Below, in pieces: positions 10,579 through 18,779 of a stretch of DNA of 29,807 nt. The DNA comes from Chara braunii (taxonomy: Eukaryota; Streptophyta; Charophyceae; Charales; Characeae). The translations under genes and the position numbers were made by a program. Each line of letters begins with the position of its first letter. The stretch's first letter is position 1. The notes beneath the pieces are model-generated. The model ran no database searches. It saw only the letters and a list, made by a program, of their open reading frames with translations, and was not told the DNA's origin. Location: the NCBI GenBank assembly GCA_003427395.1, contig BFEA01000078.1:2592128-2621934 (forward strand), in the 5' to 3' direction.

Positions 10579-11879
10579 GGCGTGGCGGGCGAAGATGGTA
10601 GAGCGGCGATGCAGACTTCCAACCTGGAAGTCGGCATTCGGTGCAGGCGGAGACACAAAGAGGGGCCTTTGGCGGGGGAGGTCCCCCACCCTCTACCCCA
10701 TCGCCTGATCAAATGGATTTCGTACCACAGGCAATGGAAGATGTGGACAGTCGACGACCCTCCCCCAACGCAGGAGCGCAAGATGCGTGGAGTGGTCCTG
10801 TGGAGGACATTGCCGGGACCCAGGCAGCGAAGGGGATGGCGACTACAGGTGTGGGGGAGACAGGGGAAGGCAGTAAGAGCACGACAACGACGAGCAATAT
10901 CGGTGGGGTTGGAGAGTCTCCCACAAAAGGAAAGAGTCGGGGCAATCATTGGAGGTTGGATGAAACGTTGGCGCTATTAGGATACCTTGAGGAAGAGGAT
11001 GCTATGCACGTTAAGAGACCGAGAAGGCAGCAAATGAAGGGAAAGAGGGAGAGGTATGCGTGGGTGGTGTCGAAGGTGGTGTAGCAAGGGTTGACGAAAA
11101 GACTGGTGAGGGAGTGCGAGAGAAAGTTCTACGCTCCGATGGACGACGCGAAGAAAATCAGGGTGACGGGGACTTCCATAACCGGTCCGACGAGTGAATC
11201 TACTGGAACATGGAGAAACAGGAGAGAAAGCAGATCGGTTTGCCCCTGCATTATAAGCGGCAATGCTAGGACGCGATCCAGTGGAAGTTAGGGAAGTCTT
11301 CCGGATCTTGCAACCGGGTGGTAAACTCCGTTGATGATCTTGGAGGTGCCATTAGCGATGTCACATCACATATTGAAGGGCGGGTGGTGAGCGAGGGGAC
11401 TGTGCCACGCAGGCGGGCGGAGAGTGACATGTCGGAGGGGTCGAACTACCAGCGCACCGGGGGAGGAGGGCGACGCAACAGGTCGGACTCCCCGAATGTA
11501 GGTGGGAGAGACGGAACCATGTCTGACATCACGACAACTTTGGCGGATTCGAACAAACAAAATGCGAAAATGCTTGCACGAACTTTCGTGACTGCGTTGG
11601 CGGGGCTGAACAAGACGATGGCGGATGGCAATACCGCTTTGCTCCAATGCTTCGCCATGCTGACAGGGTCCATGGCCAGATGTCCTGCACGGGATTCCAA
11701 CGGCCACGGGGGTGAACATGGACCGGACAGGGGCGAGGAAGGTCGACCCCATGAGCAATGAGGCAAGCGCACGGATTTGGGCATTGTGATGCAGGTGTTG
11801 GAGATGGTCGGATACCACCACGCCTCCTCTCATTGCATCTTCCGTAGTTGTCATTGTCTTCTCTCGTGGTGGTCCGCGA

Positions 11880-12302
11880 GTGTGTTGTTTGGCTGTGATG
11901 CGAGAGTTTATCTTTGTTTTTTTTTTTTTTCCTTTGGCGTTCTGTGCGTGCCGGACTCCCTTCGAGCCGTCGACATGGAACCCACGTCTTCCTCTGCGAA
12001 TATTCCTCTCCACGAAGTTTCGAACATTGGCTGGAGACTTCGCACTCGTGCACCGCCAAATGATAGAGAACGCGCACGAGCTCGCAAGAAAGAGTGAGGT
12101 CCTATTTGAGCATGTGCACACGATGGTTGCGGAGCTGAAGCGAATGCACTCCGATGTCGATGACACGAACTTGAGTGAGGTTGTCGCCATATCCAAGCTG
12201 GCGAATTCCGAGCACATTCATGTGTGGGTTCTTATGTTGGAGGGCGAGGTCCGCAAGGCCCGCAAGGCCTTGGAGGTTGAGCGAGCGATGACACGAACTT
12301 AA
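11880..12302 (+). CDS. Coiled-coil-like ORF, probably a fragment
   Basis: This is an open frame of 140 codons. The first ~35 residues are hydrophobic and come from a T-rich tract (about 11918-11934); they may be intron or leader rather than protein. From about residue 48 it reads as a regular amphipathic helix: LAGDFALVHRQMIENAHELARK, then VHTMVAELKRMHSDVDDTNLSEVV, then VLMLEGEVRKARKALEVERA. Leu/Val spacing fits a coiled coil. The frame ends at TAA 12300-12302, but a second, shifted copy of the DDTNL...VLMLEGEVR block follows directly. The original protein was therefore longer and is now broken. It follows the Myb/SANT-like pseudogene in the same orientation and could be part of the same mobile unit. 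Function is unknown. Confidence 0.4.
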   Translation: MCCLAVMREFIFVFFFFPLAFCACRTPFEPSTWNPRLPLRIFLSTKFRTLAGDFALVHRQMIENAHELARKSEVLFEHVHTMVAELKRMHSDVDDTNLSEVVAISKLANSEHIHVWVLMLEGEVRKARKALEVERAMTRT

Positions 12303-12345
12303 GAGAGGTCGACTGGCTTCGTGCGAGGGTTCTTATGTTGGAGGG
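12158..12345 (+). repeat. Partial tandem duplication within the coiled-coil ORF
   Basis: A 15-bp word, CGATGACACGAACTT, occurs at 12158-12172 and 12286-12300. A 19-bp word, GGGTTCTTATGTTGGAGGG, occurs at 12226-12244 and 12327-12345. The spacing falls from 128 to 101 bp, so the second copy lacks 27 bp (nine codons). Translated in its own frame, the second copy again gives DDTNL-REV and VLMLEGEVR, but it is out of frame with the first. Confidence 0.75.
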
Positions 12346-12760
12346 GGAGGTCCGCATCGACTCCGCAAGGCCCAGGAGGGGGGCCAAACGATGTCGACGT
12401 CCAGGGACAGTCCATCTTCTCCCAGCGGAGGGACTGTTGTCGAGCTCATCAGTCCGGCACCGCGCGTGGCAGTGCGGGACCCTCTCGGCCGCGTCACGTA
12501 GGAGTTGGACCAACCTCGACACGAACACGCAATTGGAGCTTCCTTAGGCCACTCCGGCCGAGTGCGCCAGCCATACCTCTCGCGAGCCCCTACGAAACCT
12601 ACGCGAGGCACAACTTACCTCCACCTTACAAGAGTTGTCACCTCCCTTCGGTGGGTGTATCCCCGTCGAGCTACCAGTCCATAGTACGAAACCTAATCAG
12701 TTACAATCGCAGAGGTGGACCAGCCGAGGGCGTTTCTCGTTCGCTGTAGCATAGGGGGTA
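12303..12760 (+). pseudogene. Possible 3' remnant of the coiled-coil ORF
   Basis: After the duplicated block the DNA stays GC-rich and open in one frame or another: Arg/Pro/Ser-rich in the frame 12321-12749, and VVELISPAPRVAVRDPLGRV in another frame near 12432-12491. No known domain is seen and no frame dominates. I regard it as decayed coding sequence of unknown kind, or as chance open frames in GC-rich DNA. Confidence 0.2.
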
Positions 12761-14199
12761 CGCGCGGTAATACGCCTCTATCGGACCCGCATGTGAACCG
12801 ACCTCTTGGGGGGGCAGAGGTCCCAAGCGTGACTCATCGTCAATCGACTAGGATGCATCCCACACACCACGTGCACACCACTTCACGAACACAAAAGTAA
12901 AACGCACACACACACACGTACGAAATGACATAACACAAACAACGGGGCAACGCTCCTAGCCCCTCGGTAGCCAACCCATAACTTTTCAATGCGGAGATCG
13001 AATAGGCGTCGCACGCGAGACTTAATATAAAACCGTACAGACGCAGGGCTAACTCATATCGACTCGCAATGCCAGTGTACGCAAGCAGTCGCAATGATGA
13101 CGTACTATGTAGTGCCCATAATAAAGCGGTCCCTCGTGGATCCAAGTACCGCTTATGACACTCAAGTGTCAGACTCGAAGTGTCGTGAAGGTCTAATCCT
13201 TCACGACATTGCACGGCTGAAGGAATAGTCGTGCAGCCCCCGCGAGACCTCCGGCCTTTGGTCTAAGCGTCTCGGTAGGCAAGGCAAATAGGCTCTGCAC
13301 GGGGGCAGATTCCTTCCCTGCAGAGTCTAGGGCTTGGGATGTCCAGGACAAGGACCTTGAATCTCGACCCATAACAAACGTCCGACTAAGAAACCCCAAA
13401 GACGCAAATAGGCAAAGGGGAGGGTCTCCTCTGTGCCCCTCAGCCTCAACCTTTAAACGGGTTTTAGCATGGGCCTCCTAGGCCTCTCGAATATTCATCG
13501 CAAGTACACCCACGCATATACGCACAAGGGAGATAGAGTTGCGAAGATCACTTCTCACAGGCACGACGAGATTCCTCACAACCATATATACGTATATGGG
13601 ATCTTAAGCAATCCAAATCTAACATGCGAACTACATAACATACCTGCAATTACATCAAGAATTGAACGACAAAACACTCGCTACACGGAGTCAACCCCAA
13701 CCAATCTCCGCACTCATACCCGTTGCATTAGCTATGCAATCCCCAATCTCCTGTCCAACGAACCATAATTAATTACTCAGTACCTTTGTCAAATGGTCAT
13801 TCAATAAAAGTCCGGGTGAAACCCTCAACAAACAATAAAGTCACCAGGGCTAAAACCTTTCAGGTTGGGTATGGAGAGTGAGTTGGAATTGAGTCGTAGA
13901 CCGACGAATCGGCAACCGACCTGTTATCAGTGATAACAGAAGATGATCCTCTAGGGATCAAGCCGAATCTAGTCCTGATCTTGAATCAGACACCCCAAAG
14001 GACCTGTAACACAAGGTAGGTCAAATGCCCAAGCTAAGTCATCTGCACGTGGGGGATAAACCTCCATAGCACATTCTCTCTCAAAGCTACCTGCCAACTA
14101 AGCCCAAGCCCGCCTCTAAGCTAGTGCCCAAAGCAAAGGTAAACTAATGGCATAATCTCCCCTATTCAAGGTGGATCGCCAGAGTCGCCACTTGTCAAA
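12761..14199. other. Non-coding, hairpin-rich stretch
   Basis: No coding frame is supported. The stretch contains many short perfect inverted repeats: 12800-12806/12816-12822 (7 bp), overlapping CTTGGG 12805-12810/CCCAAG 12822-12827; the trio at 13156-13235; 13291-13299/13319-13327 (9 pairs, one GU); CCATATA 13582-13588/TATATGG 13593-13599; CTGTTATCA 13921-13929/TGATAACAG 13931-13939; and GATCC/GGATC at 13945-13959. This density is higher than in the other non-coding parts of the window by eye. Confidence 0.5.
13156..13235. repeat. Three abutting hairpins
   Basis: Hairpin 1 is TGACACT/AGTGTCA (13156-13162/13165-13171). Hairpin 2 is TGTCGTGAAGG (13181-13191) with CCTTCACGACA (13198-13208), an 11-bp perfect stem with a 6-nt loop, extended to 13 pairs by one GU and one AU. 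Hairpin 3 is TGCACGGCT (13210-13218) with AGTCGTGCA (13227-13235), nine pairs with one GU and an 8-nt loop. They follow each other almost without gaps, which is what a folded RNA, or a palindrome-rich DNA element, would look like. No protein frame explains them. Confidence 0.65.
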
Positions 14200-14790
14200 A
14201 TATAATCTAACTCCTCCAAGTCGAGAAAATTTCGGCAGCGCTTCCCGTAGGAAAAGTGTCTTCTCAGAATTTATACAAACCCAAATATCAAAAGCAGAAG
14301 TAATCTACAACTCTGGAAAGTCAAATTTTGTCTAACTCGTTGAATTTGTAGAAATTTCGACAGCATCACCTTTGAAATTGGGGATTTTTCAGATTTATAC
14401 CAAGTTAAATTTGAACTCAGCCCCCAACCTTGAGTTCAACTTAGACAAAATCTGACTAACTCCTTAGTTTTGCAGAAATTTCGGCAAAACTTCCCCCATA
14501 AAAGTGCTCTCCCAAAGTTTATACAAGACTAAGATTAAAAGCTGAGACTAACTTTGACTTCCCAAAGCCCAAATTTCGTCTAACTCTCTGAATTAGCAAA
14601 AATTTGGGCAGAATTCCCTTTAGAAAATGAGGCTTTCCAAATTTTTACTAAGTCAGATATAACGAAAAGACAAGCTGAACTTTTGACGGATCAAAATTTG
14701 TCAAACCTCTTCAATCCGTAAAAATTTCAGCAGCACTTCCAAAGTTTATACAAGACTAAGTTCAAAATTTACTAAGCCGCCCAACTTAGA
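14200..14790. repeat. About five diverged ~122-bp tandem repeats
   Basis: Copies begin near 14200, 14323, 14443, 14569 and 14692. Each has the same order of words: a start like caaaatttgTCTAACTC, then about 15 nt later (g)cAGAAATTTCGGCAG, then cttcCC.....AAA.tg, then TTTATACaAgactaaG, and an A-rich spacer with aagctgaact. The last copy is shortened. The copies differ at many positions, so the array is old. It lies directly next to the hairpin array. I do not recognise the family. Confidence 0.7.
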
Positions 14791-14864
14791 ACGCTGCTCA
14801 TCCTGCCCAAGTTTACCTTCAGTTATATCTCTCAGTTATACTCTCTTCAATTGTGATAAGCTAG

Positions 14865-15474
14865 AGTCAGGCTACCTTAACTTATAGAGCGGCCTGATTA
14901 GCCTGTTCTTAATATCATAGTAATATAGTACAACCAAATTATAACCATTCAGTTCCAACATGTGCGAGGCATTGGGTCAGACTACCTTAACTTATAGAGC
15001 GGTCTGATCCTCTGCAATGTTCGTTTCTTTCTGGTCCAGTCTGTGCGAAGCAGTAGGCCAGACCACCTAAACTTATAGACCGGCCTGCCCCTTGCCAAAG
15101 TTATTTCCTTAAAACAAAATAGGAGAAGGACTAAACCACCTAAACTTATAGAGCGGTTGAGACCTCAACGTTCAGAACCAAAGAAACTGACAGAACTCCC
15201 AAATAAACGAGGCGACCCAGGGTCCCTAAACTTATACAGCGCCCCGAGCCCCTGAAAGTCAAACACAATCAACCCTCGCAAGTCAGAGAAGTCAGGTCAC
15301 CTAAACTTATAGAGCGTCCTGACCCTCCATGCAATTCACAGCACCAGGTTTCCCCAAACTTATGGGGACATCCCAGCCTCCAGAGCTTTAGGCCACCTAA
15401 ACTTATAGAGCGGCATGAAGCTCCATGCAATCCAAAAATAAACAAAGCGTTGGGCTTCCCCAAACTTATGGGGA
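14865..15474. repeat. Array of hairpins with conserved AACTTATA loop and changing stems
   Basis: Seven type-A units share a 19-nt core (cacctaaacttatagagcg, with variants) between two arms. Arms are AGTCAGGC 14865-14872/GCCTGATT 14892-14899; GGGTCAGAC 14974-14982/GTCTGATCC 15002-15010; GGCCAGAC 15056-15063/GCCTGCCC 15083-15090 (6 of 8); GGACTAAAC 15128-15136/GTTGAGACC 15156-15164 (7 of 9); 15214-15222/15242-15250 (6 of 9); GTCAGG 15291-15296/CCTGAC 15318-15323; GAGCTTTAGGC 15383-15393/GCATGAAGCTC 15413-15423 (10 of 11 with one GU). The core always spans 19 nt (the sixth hairpin has one extra mismatched pair next to it). Two type-B hairpins, TCCCC/GGGGA around AAACTTAT, lie at 15351-15368 and 15457-15474 and alternate with the last two type-A units. 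Arms vary while pairing is kept, which suggests selection on structure. The sense strand and role are unknown. Confidence 0.75.
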
Positions 15475-16661
15475 CCTCCTAGCCTTGACGACCCAATTCA
15501 GTCTACACTCGATACTGCCTTCCTTCCAACCTTCCCCCCAGATGCAATCCCTTTTGTTCACAATCTGCTTTCAGGCAACCAAACAAAGTCTGAAGCTGAA
15601 CATTGTGCACTCATTCCTTTATTTCAGTCTGAATTATGTCCTGAAAGTCAAACCAAGATCAGATACAGGAGTCACATAATACACTCAGTCAAACATAGAA
15701 AGATGTACAGGTAGGGGTTACAGTTGGCCTTATGGAAGGAGTCAGGGAATCACCACTCAGTTCCCTGCCTCCAGGACTCCGCCTGAGTCCCGGCAGAGCT
15801 CCCACAATTGGTGGGGCAAACCTCCCACAAGGCCTTGGTGCGGGTCACGGTTCACAAGCCCGCCTGTCGCCTTTCTCTCAAAACCAAAGGACTAGACTCA
15901 GAGAAAGAAGGGCAGAACAAGAAGGCTCGAGACTCTCAGGTTCAAGGGATATGCTCTCAGACTCGCGTGAGAGGGTCTTCAATCCTTCAGCGCCTGAGGG
16001 CCTTGCAATGGAGGCCAAAAATGTAGCAGCTTGGTCAAACGCGGACAATTGTGGGGATAGACCCTCCTGACGAACTCCCAAATCGCTGCAACACCCCCCC
16101 CCTTCACCACTTCATCACGCCCCACCCCTTCCCGCCTCTCCGCAATGAACAATGCAACAGTCCATACTAAGTCCAACAACCATTACAGCAGCGAATGCAG
16201 CTAGAGCAAGCAACATGACACTCAGTGACAGCCAGCGCCAGCAGCAGCTTGTTGCAGTCTTCATACACAGTCAACGGGAATAGACCCTGTTGCAGCAAGC
16301 ATTCGGCATACAGCAGCAGTAACTCCAACGTGATCGGGAACAACCTCTCCGAAATAACATGCCTTGATGTCCAGCCCGGTCAGCAGCCCAACCTTTAGCA
16401 ACACTCCCTGATCTTAGCGGTTACGCCCGGATCCACTGCGGAACGGTCACTCTCGGCGGCTGCAGTAAGGCTCTGCTTGCTGCTCGTAAGTCGGCCCTTC
16501 TACGACGCTAGTCATAAGAGCACGTCCCCTATACCGGTTTAGCAGGTTGAGGCCACGTTCACCAGTCAGGATCAATCAGCCAGATCTCCCCGCCAACTAA
16601 GACAACCATGCTCCAATGTCACCAAACTGAGAAATAGTCCGTCATCGGTCGTTCCCTGACT
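15475..16661. other. Non-coding stretch, no gene supported
   Basis: Open frames at 15732-16070 and on the opposite strand overlap and show no motif. The stretch has a nine-C run at 16094-16102 and CAG/CTG-rich sequence at about 16200-16330. It may be LTR or untranslated sequence of an old retroelement, but I cannot prove ends. Confidence 0.4.
16094..16105 (-). other. Candidate polypurine tract of a minus-strand retroelement
   Basis: Read on the minus strand, GAAGGGGGGGGG (16104 to 16094) is followed directly by TGTTGCAG. A G-rich purine tract followed by TG is the usual 3' LTR junction of LTR retrotransposons. The tract has the same orientation as the gypsy element at 21.3-29.8 kb, but it lies 5 kb beyond its last ORF. 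I could not find a matching LTR end, so this is a guess. Confidence 0.2.
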
Positions 16662-16806
16662 GCGCACGATTTACTAGTGCGCTACAGCTTTACTACATAC
16701 TATACAGTGTCGTGACCACGGTTGTAGCCTGGCCAGGTAAGCGCCCGATCCACCCTGCTATCCTCCCGCTGCTCGTTTCAGCGGGTTCACAAGGTCGAAT
16801 GAACCC
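16662..16806. repeat. Hairpin cluster with two mutually exclusive stems
   Basis: GCGCAC 16662-16667 pairs with GTGCGC 16677-16682. CCCGCTG 16765-16771 pairs with CAGCGGG 16779-16785. GGGTTCA 16783-16789 pairs with TGAACCC 16800-16806. The last two stems are perfect and share the GGG at 16783-16785, so only one can form fully at a time, as in a switch. A perfect 10-bp palindrome, CCTGGCCAGG, lies between, near 16728-16737. Confidence 0.6.
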
Positions 16807-17280
16807 GGGCCGCAAGAACGGCTAGGTGCACCGACACACACTCCAAGTCTTTGTCGGCCAGCACCCCCACCTCGCTTCACCTCCTTGCCGCGTTGACCAC
16901 CGAGACGAACACAGACGGCTCAGTAAGTACGTCCCCACCTTCGCAATCGGTCCAACGCCCCGTCTCACTACTCACCTGAATCGGGAAGACACCTCGTACA
17001 GCGCAACATCTTATCGTTACCGTGCCACAGGTGAATCCACTAACTCCCTCCTCGCTTCGACTTCCCTACTAAGTTCGCCGCAACTCGGTTCCGCCGAGAA
17101 TCAAGCACGCCGTGTGTTCCTCCTACTCGCCTCCGCCCTTCGACGTGCTGCTCTCGTGCAACCCTACTATCGACTTACTCGATCTTTACTAACCTTCTAC
17201 GCTACCAACCTTTTCCATTTATTTTAACTCCTACACCTCGGTCGCCTACTCCCAAAACCTCGTTTTAAGAGCTCCCCCGG

Positions 17281-17302
17281 CCTGTTCCTATCGAGGAACG
17301 GG
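17281..17302. repeat. 9-bp hairpin
   Basis: CCTGTTCCT (17281-17289) pairs with AGGAACGGG (17294-17302) over nine positions, one of them G-U, around the 4-nt loop ATCG. No terminator or gene end is nearby. Confidence 0.6.
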
Positions 17303-17480
17303 TGAGATCCACGTCTTCCCGCCTTATTCCAACGACCATCCTCATAGCCCCGCGCAAGCTATTTTCTTTCTCGCCCCTTTTCTCCTAACGTTTTGCCTGG
17401 TCTGGCCTCAGATTCGGCGTCGTCCGCCGTCGGAACCTCCACTTTGCCCCCTTCCTTGCTCGGGTTCTTTTAGAAACGGT

Positions 17481-17501
17481 CGAGGAGTGCTTTACTCCTC
17501 G
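17481..17501. repeat. 8-bp perfect hairpin
   Basis: CGAGGAGT (17481-17488) pairs perfectly with ACTCCTCG (17494-17501) around a 5-nt loop. Confidence 0.65.
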
Positions 17502-17961
17502 TGCCACATTCGTGCCCACCCCATCTTCTTCATCACCTCCGGCTCCGAATGCACCCGGCCCGGTCCCCCGTCCCGGTTCGTTCATTCGTTCCAATTACCT
17601 CCGTCGCCCTCTCGTCGCCTGTCTCATCGCCCGCAGCTCGCCCACTCTCTTCGCAACCCATCGCCTAGCCTTCGCTGTTACCTACTTCGCTCCGCTCTCC
17701 CTCTTACCAACGCTACTCCCCGTCAGTGCGCCCAGAGCGTGTCGCGACGAGAGTCGAGCTACGTGAACAGAGTGACAGTCGCGGGGTCCGGGTCATCCCG
17801 CCGTTTATGTATGCCCCTGCACACGCTGGCCAGCCAGTCTTCCCCACCCCGAAGGACTTTGCACCAGCTGGCCCCCGGTTGCTACTGCAACAGGCGGCGG
17901 CCGGGCGAGTCTGGTCGCGGGGCAACCCATTCCGCCCTTCACCCCCCTCTTTCTCATTCGT

Positions 17962-18413
17962 ACCCGGCGCAACCTGCATCCGGGTTCATTCCGGTTTGCT
18001 GCGCCTCATTCCTGCGCAGCGATCGGGCAAATTCCTCCTCCTCTTTCGCCTTTGGCACGCCCCTAACCCGGTTCGCGTCCGGGTTCGTTCCCGGACCTTT
18101 TCCCTATGTCACCCTCATGTAGGGGCCATGCGGATCTTTCCCGATGTAACAGATCTCCCCCTAAAGATCTGTCCTACAGCAATACCCCTCCGACCCTACC
18201 ATTCCCGCGTGAACCCGACCTCCCTTTGGGGATTATGCATTTCAGCCTTTAGGAGCAGTCAGGCTAACCTTCCCTGTATCACTCCAATTTCATCGAATGC
18301 CCCGAAGGACTCCGGCCAGGGCGATGCCTCGTAGCTGCACCAAGGACCGCCCGACCTCCCCTACTCGTCCCTTCCTCCTTAATTCGTACGCACCCGGCGC
18401 AACCTGCGTCCGG
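17962..18413. repeat. Dispersed CCCGG...CCGGG hairpins
   Basis: ACCCGG/CCGGGT encloses CGCAACCTGCAT at about 17962-17985. AACCCGG/CCGGGTT encloses TTCGCGT at about 18066-18086. CCCGG/CCGGG encloses CGCAACCTGCGT at about 18390-18411. The first and third share the word CCCGGCGCAACCTGC and flanking TTCGTAC, so they are copies of one element about 430 bp apart; the second shares only the stem. Confidence 0.6.
18149..18172. repeat. 8-bp perfect hairpin
   Basis: ACAGATCT (18149-18156) pairs perfectly with AGATCTGT (18165-18172) around an 8-nt loop, CCCCCTAA. A further GTA/TAC pair can form outside a 2-nt bulge. Confidence 0.65.
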
Positions 18414-18481
18414 GCTCCTCCTAAACCTTTATGCTGAATTCAAGGTAGATCTTCCTGGTATCGTCCCTATCTTAACGGATA

Positions 18482-18657
18482 TCCCGTGGGGCTGTCGCCG
18501 AAGTAACACCTCACGGGAGTACTAAAGGCCCCTCGGCCTGTGTTTCACGGGTGCGTGCACTCCGCCGTACCCATGGGTGTACGGCCCAGGTTCGAAACCA
18601 GTGTCGAAGCCCTGGTAATCTACAAATAAAAAAATAAAAATTAAAAATAAATCAAAA
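18482..18657 (+). mobile_element. Possible SINE-like unit: hairpins, box B, A-rich tail
   Basis: The segment holds, in order, a 10-pair stem (18482-18491/18509-18518, one GU), AGGCC/GGCCT (18526-18539) and CCGTAC/GTACGG (18565-18570/18579-18584). Then comes GGTTCGAAACC (18589-18599), a perfect match to the RNA polymerase III box B consensus, and an A-rich tail from about 18621 to 18657. Box B plus an A-rich tail is the hallmark of tRNA-derived SINEs. No good box A is visible upstream, and I found no target-site duplication, so the call is weak. Confidence 0.3.
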
Positions 18658-18743
18658 CACGACCCAACATATCACGGGGGTACTATCGGGAACGAACGAC
18701 AGGGCCTGCTAACAGTTCTCTGGCCCTGCAAAACGGGGCCGCG

Positions 18744-18779
18744 ATTGGACTCCCCCAACAAAACTAAGGGGGATAGTCC
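18744..18779. repeat. Bulged hairpin
   Basis: GGACTCCCCC (18747-18756) pairs with GGGGG (18768-18772) and, after a bulge, AGTCC, around an 11-nt A-rich loop. An adjacent stem, GGCCC/GGGCC, lies at about 18722-18740. Confidence 0.5.

Larger units (their letters stand above)
9924..11761 (+). pseudogene. Decayed Myb/SANT-like (trihelix-type) DNA-binding protein gene
   Basis: The likely start is ATG 9924 (MEQNRNPS); an in-frame Met at 9798 opens a less convincing, Gln/Cys-rich leader. The N-terminal ~200 residues are Pro/Ser/Gly-rich and disordered. The DNA-binding part begins near 10943 with NHWRLDETLALLGYLEEEDAM, followed by QQMKGKRERYAWVVSKV, RECERKFY and, in a shifted frame, YWNMEKQERKQIGLP and DAIQWKLGKSSGSC. 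These spaced Trp/aromatic helices match the Myb/SANT-like trihelix fold. A Ser/Gly-rich tail and a helical segment (NKQNAKMLARTFVTALAGL) end at TGA 11761. Breaks are a 1-nt frameshift near 10635, TAG at 11082-11084, a frameshift near 11155, TGA at 11195-11197 and TAG at 11267-11269. A 220-bp artefact at 10359-10578 adds a false frameshift. Such genes may be host transcription factors or transposon-associated; the sequence does not decide. Confidence 0.65.
16807..18481. other. GC-rich stretch without a supported gene
   Basis: Long open frames exist (16826-17227, 17487-18122, 17726-18334), but the last two overlap in different frames and all are Arg/Pro/Ser-rich without motifs, as expected by chance in GC-rich DNA with few stops. 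The stretch carries the hairpins listed separately and a ~30-bp direct repeat containing CCCGGCGCAACCTGC. Confidence 0.45.

Noticed and set aside
10292-10708. Frames reading through 10359-10396 as if they were part of a gene
   Set aside because: The central residues are a translation of the synthetic Tn5 mosaic ends, so these frames do not exist in the organism.
11366-12217. 283-codon minus-strand frame, the longest single frame in the window
   Set aside because: It lies antisense to the Myb/SANT-like gene tail and the coiled-coil ORF. It has no motif, and its composition (Arg/Ser/His/Pro) is what the reverse of those codons gives.
14865-15474. CRISPR array (short repeats with spacers)
   Set aside because: Spacing between cores ranges from about 40 to 110 bp, the repeats are imperfect, no cas genes are present, and the surroundings are eukaryotic transposons.
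16826-17227. 133-codon plus-strand frame
   Set aside because: It has no motif and no homologue recognised, and it sits in the hairpin-rich non-coding block; composition alone explains it.
17487-18334. Two overlapping plus-strand frames of about 200 codons each
   Set aside because: They overlap in different frames, are rich in Arg, Pro and Ser, and show no motif. GC-rich DNA with few stops produces such frames by chance.
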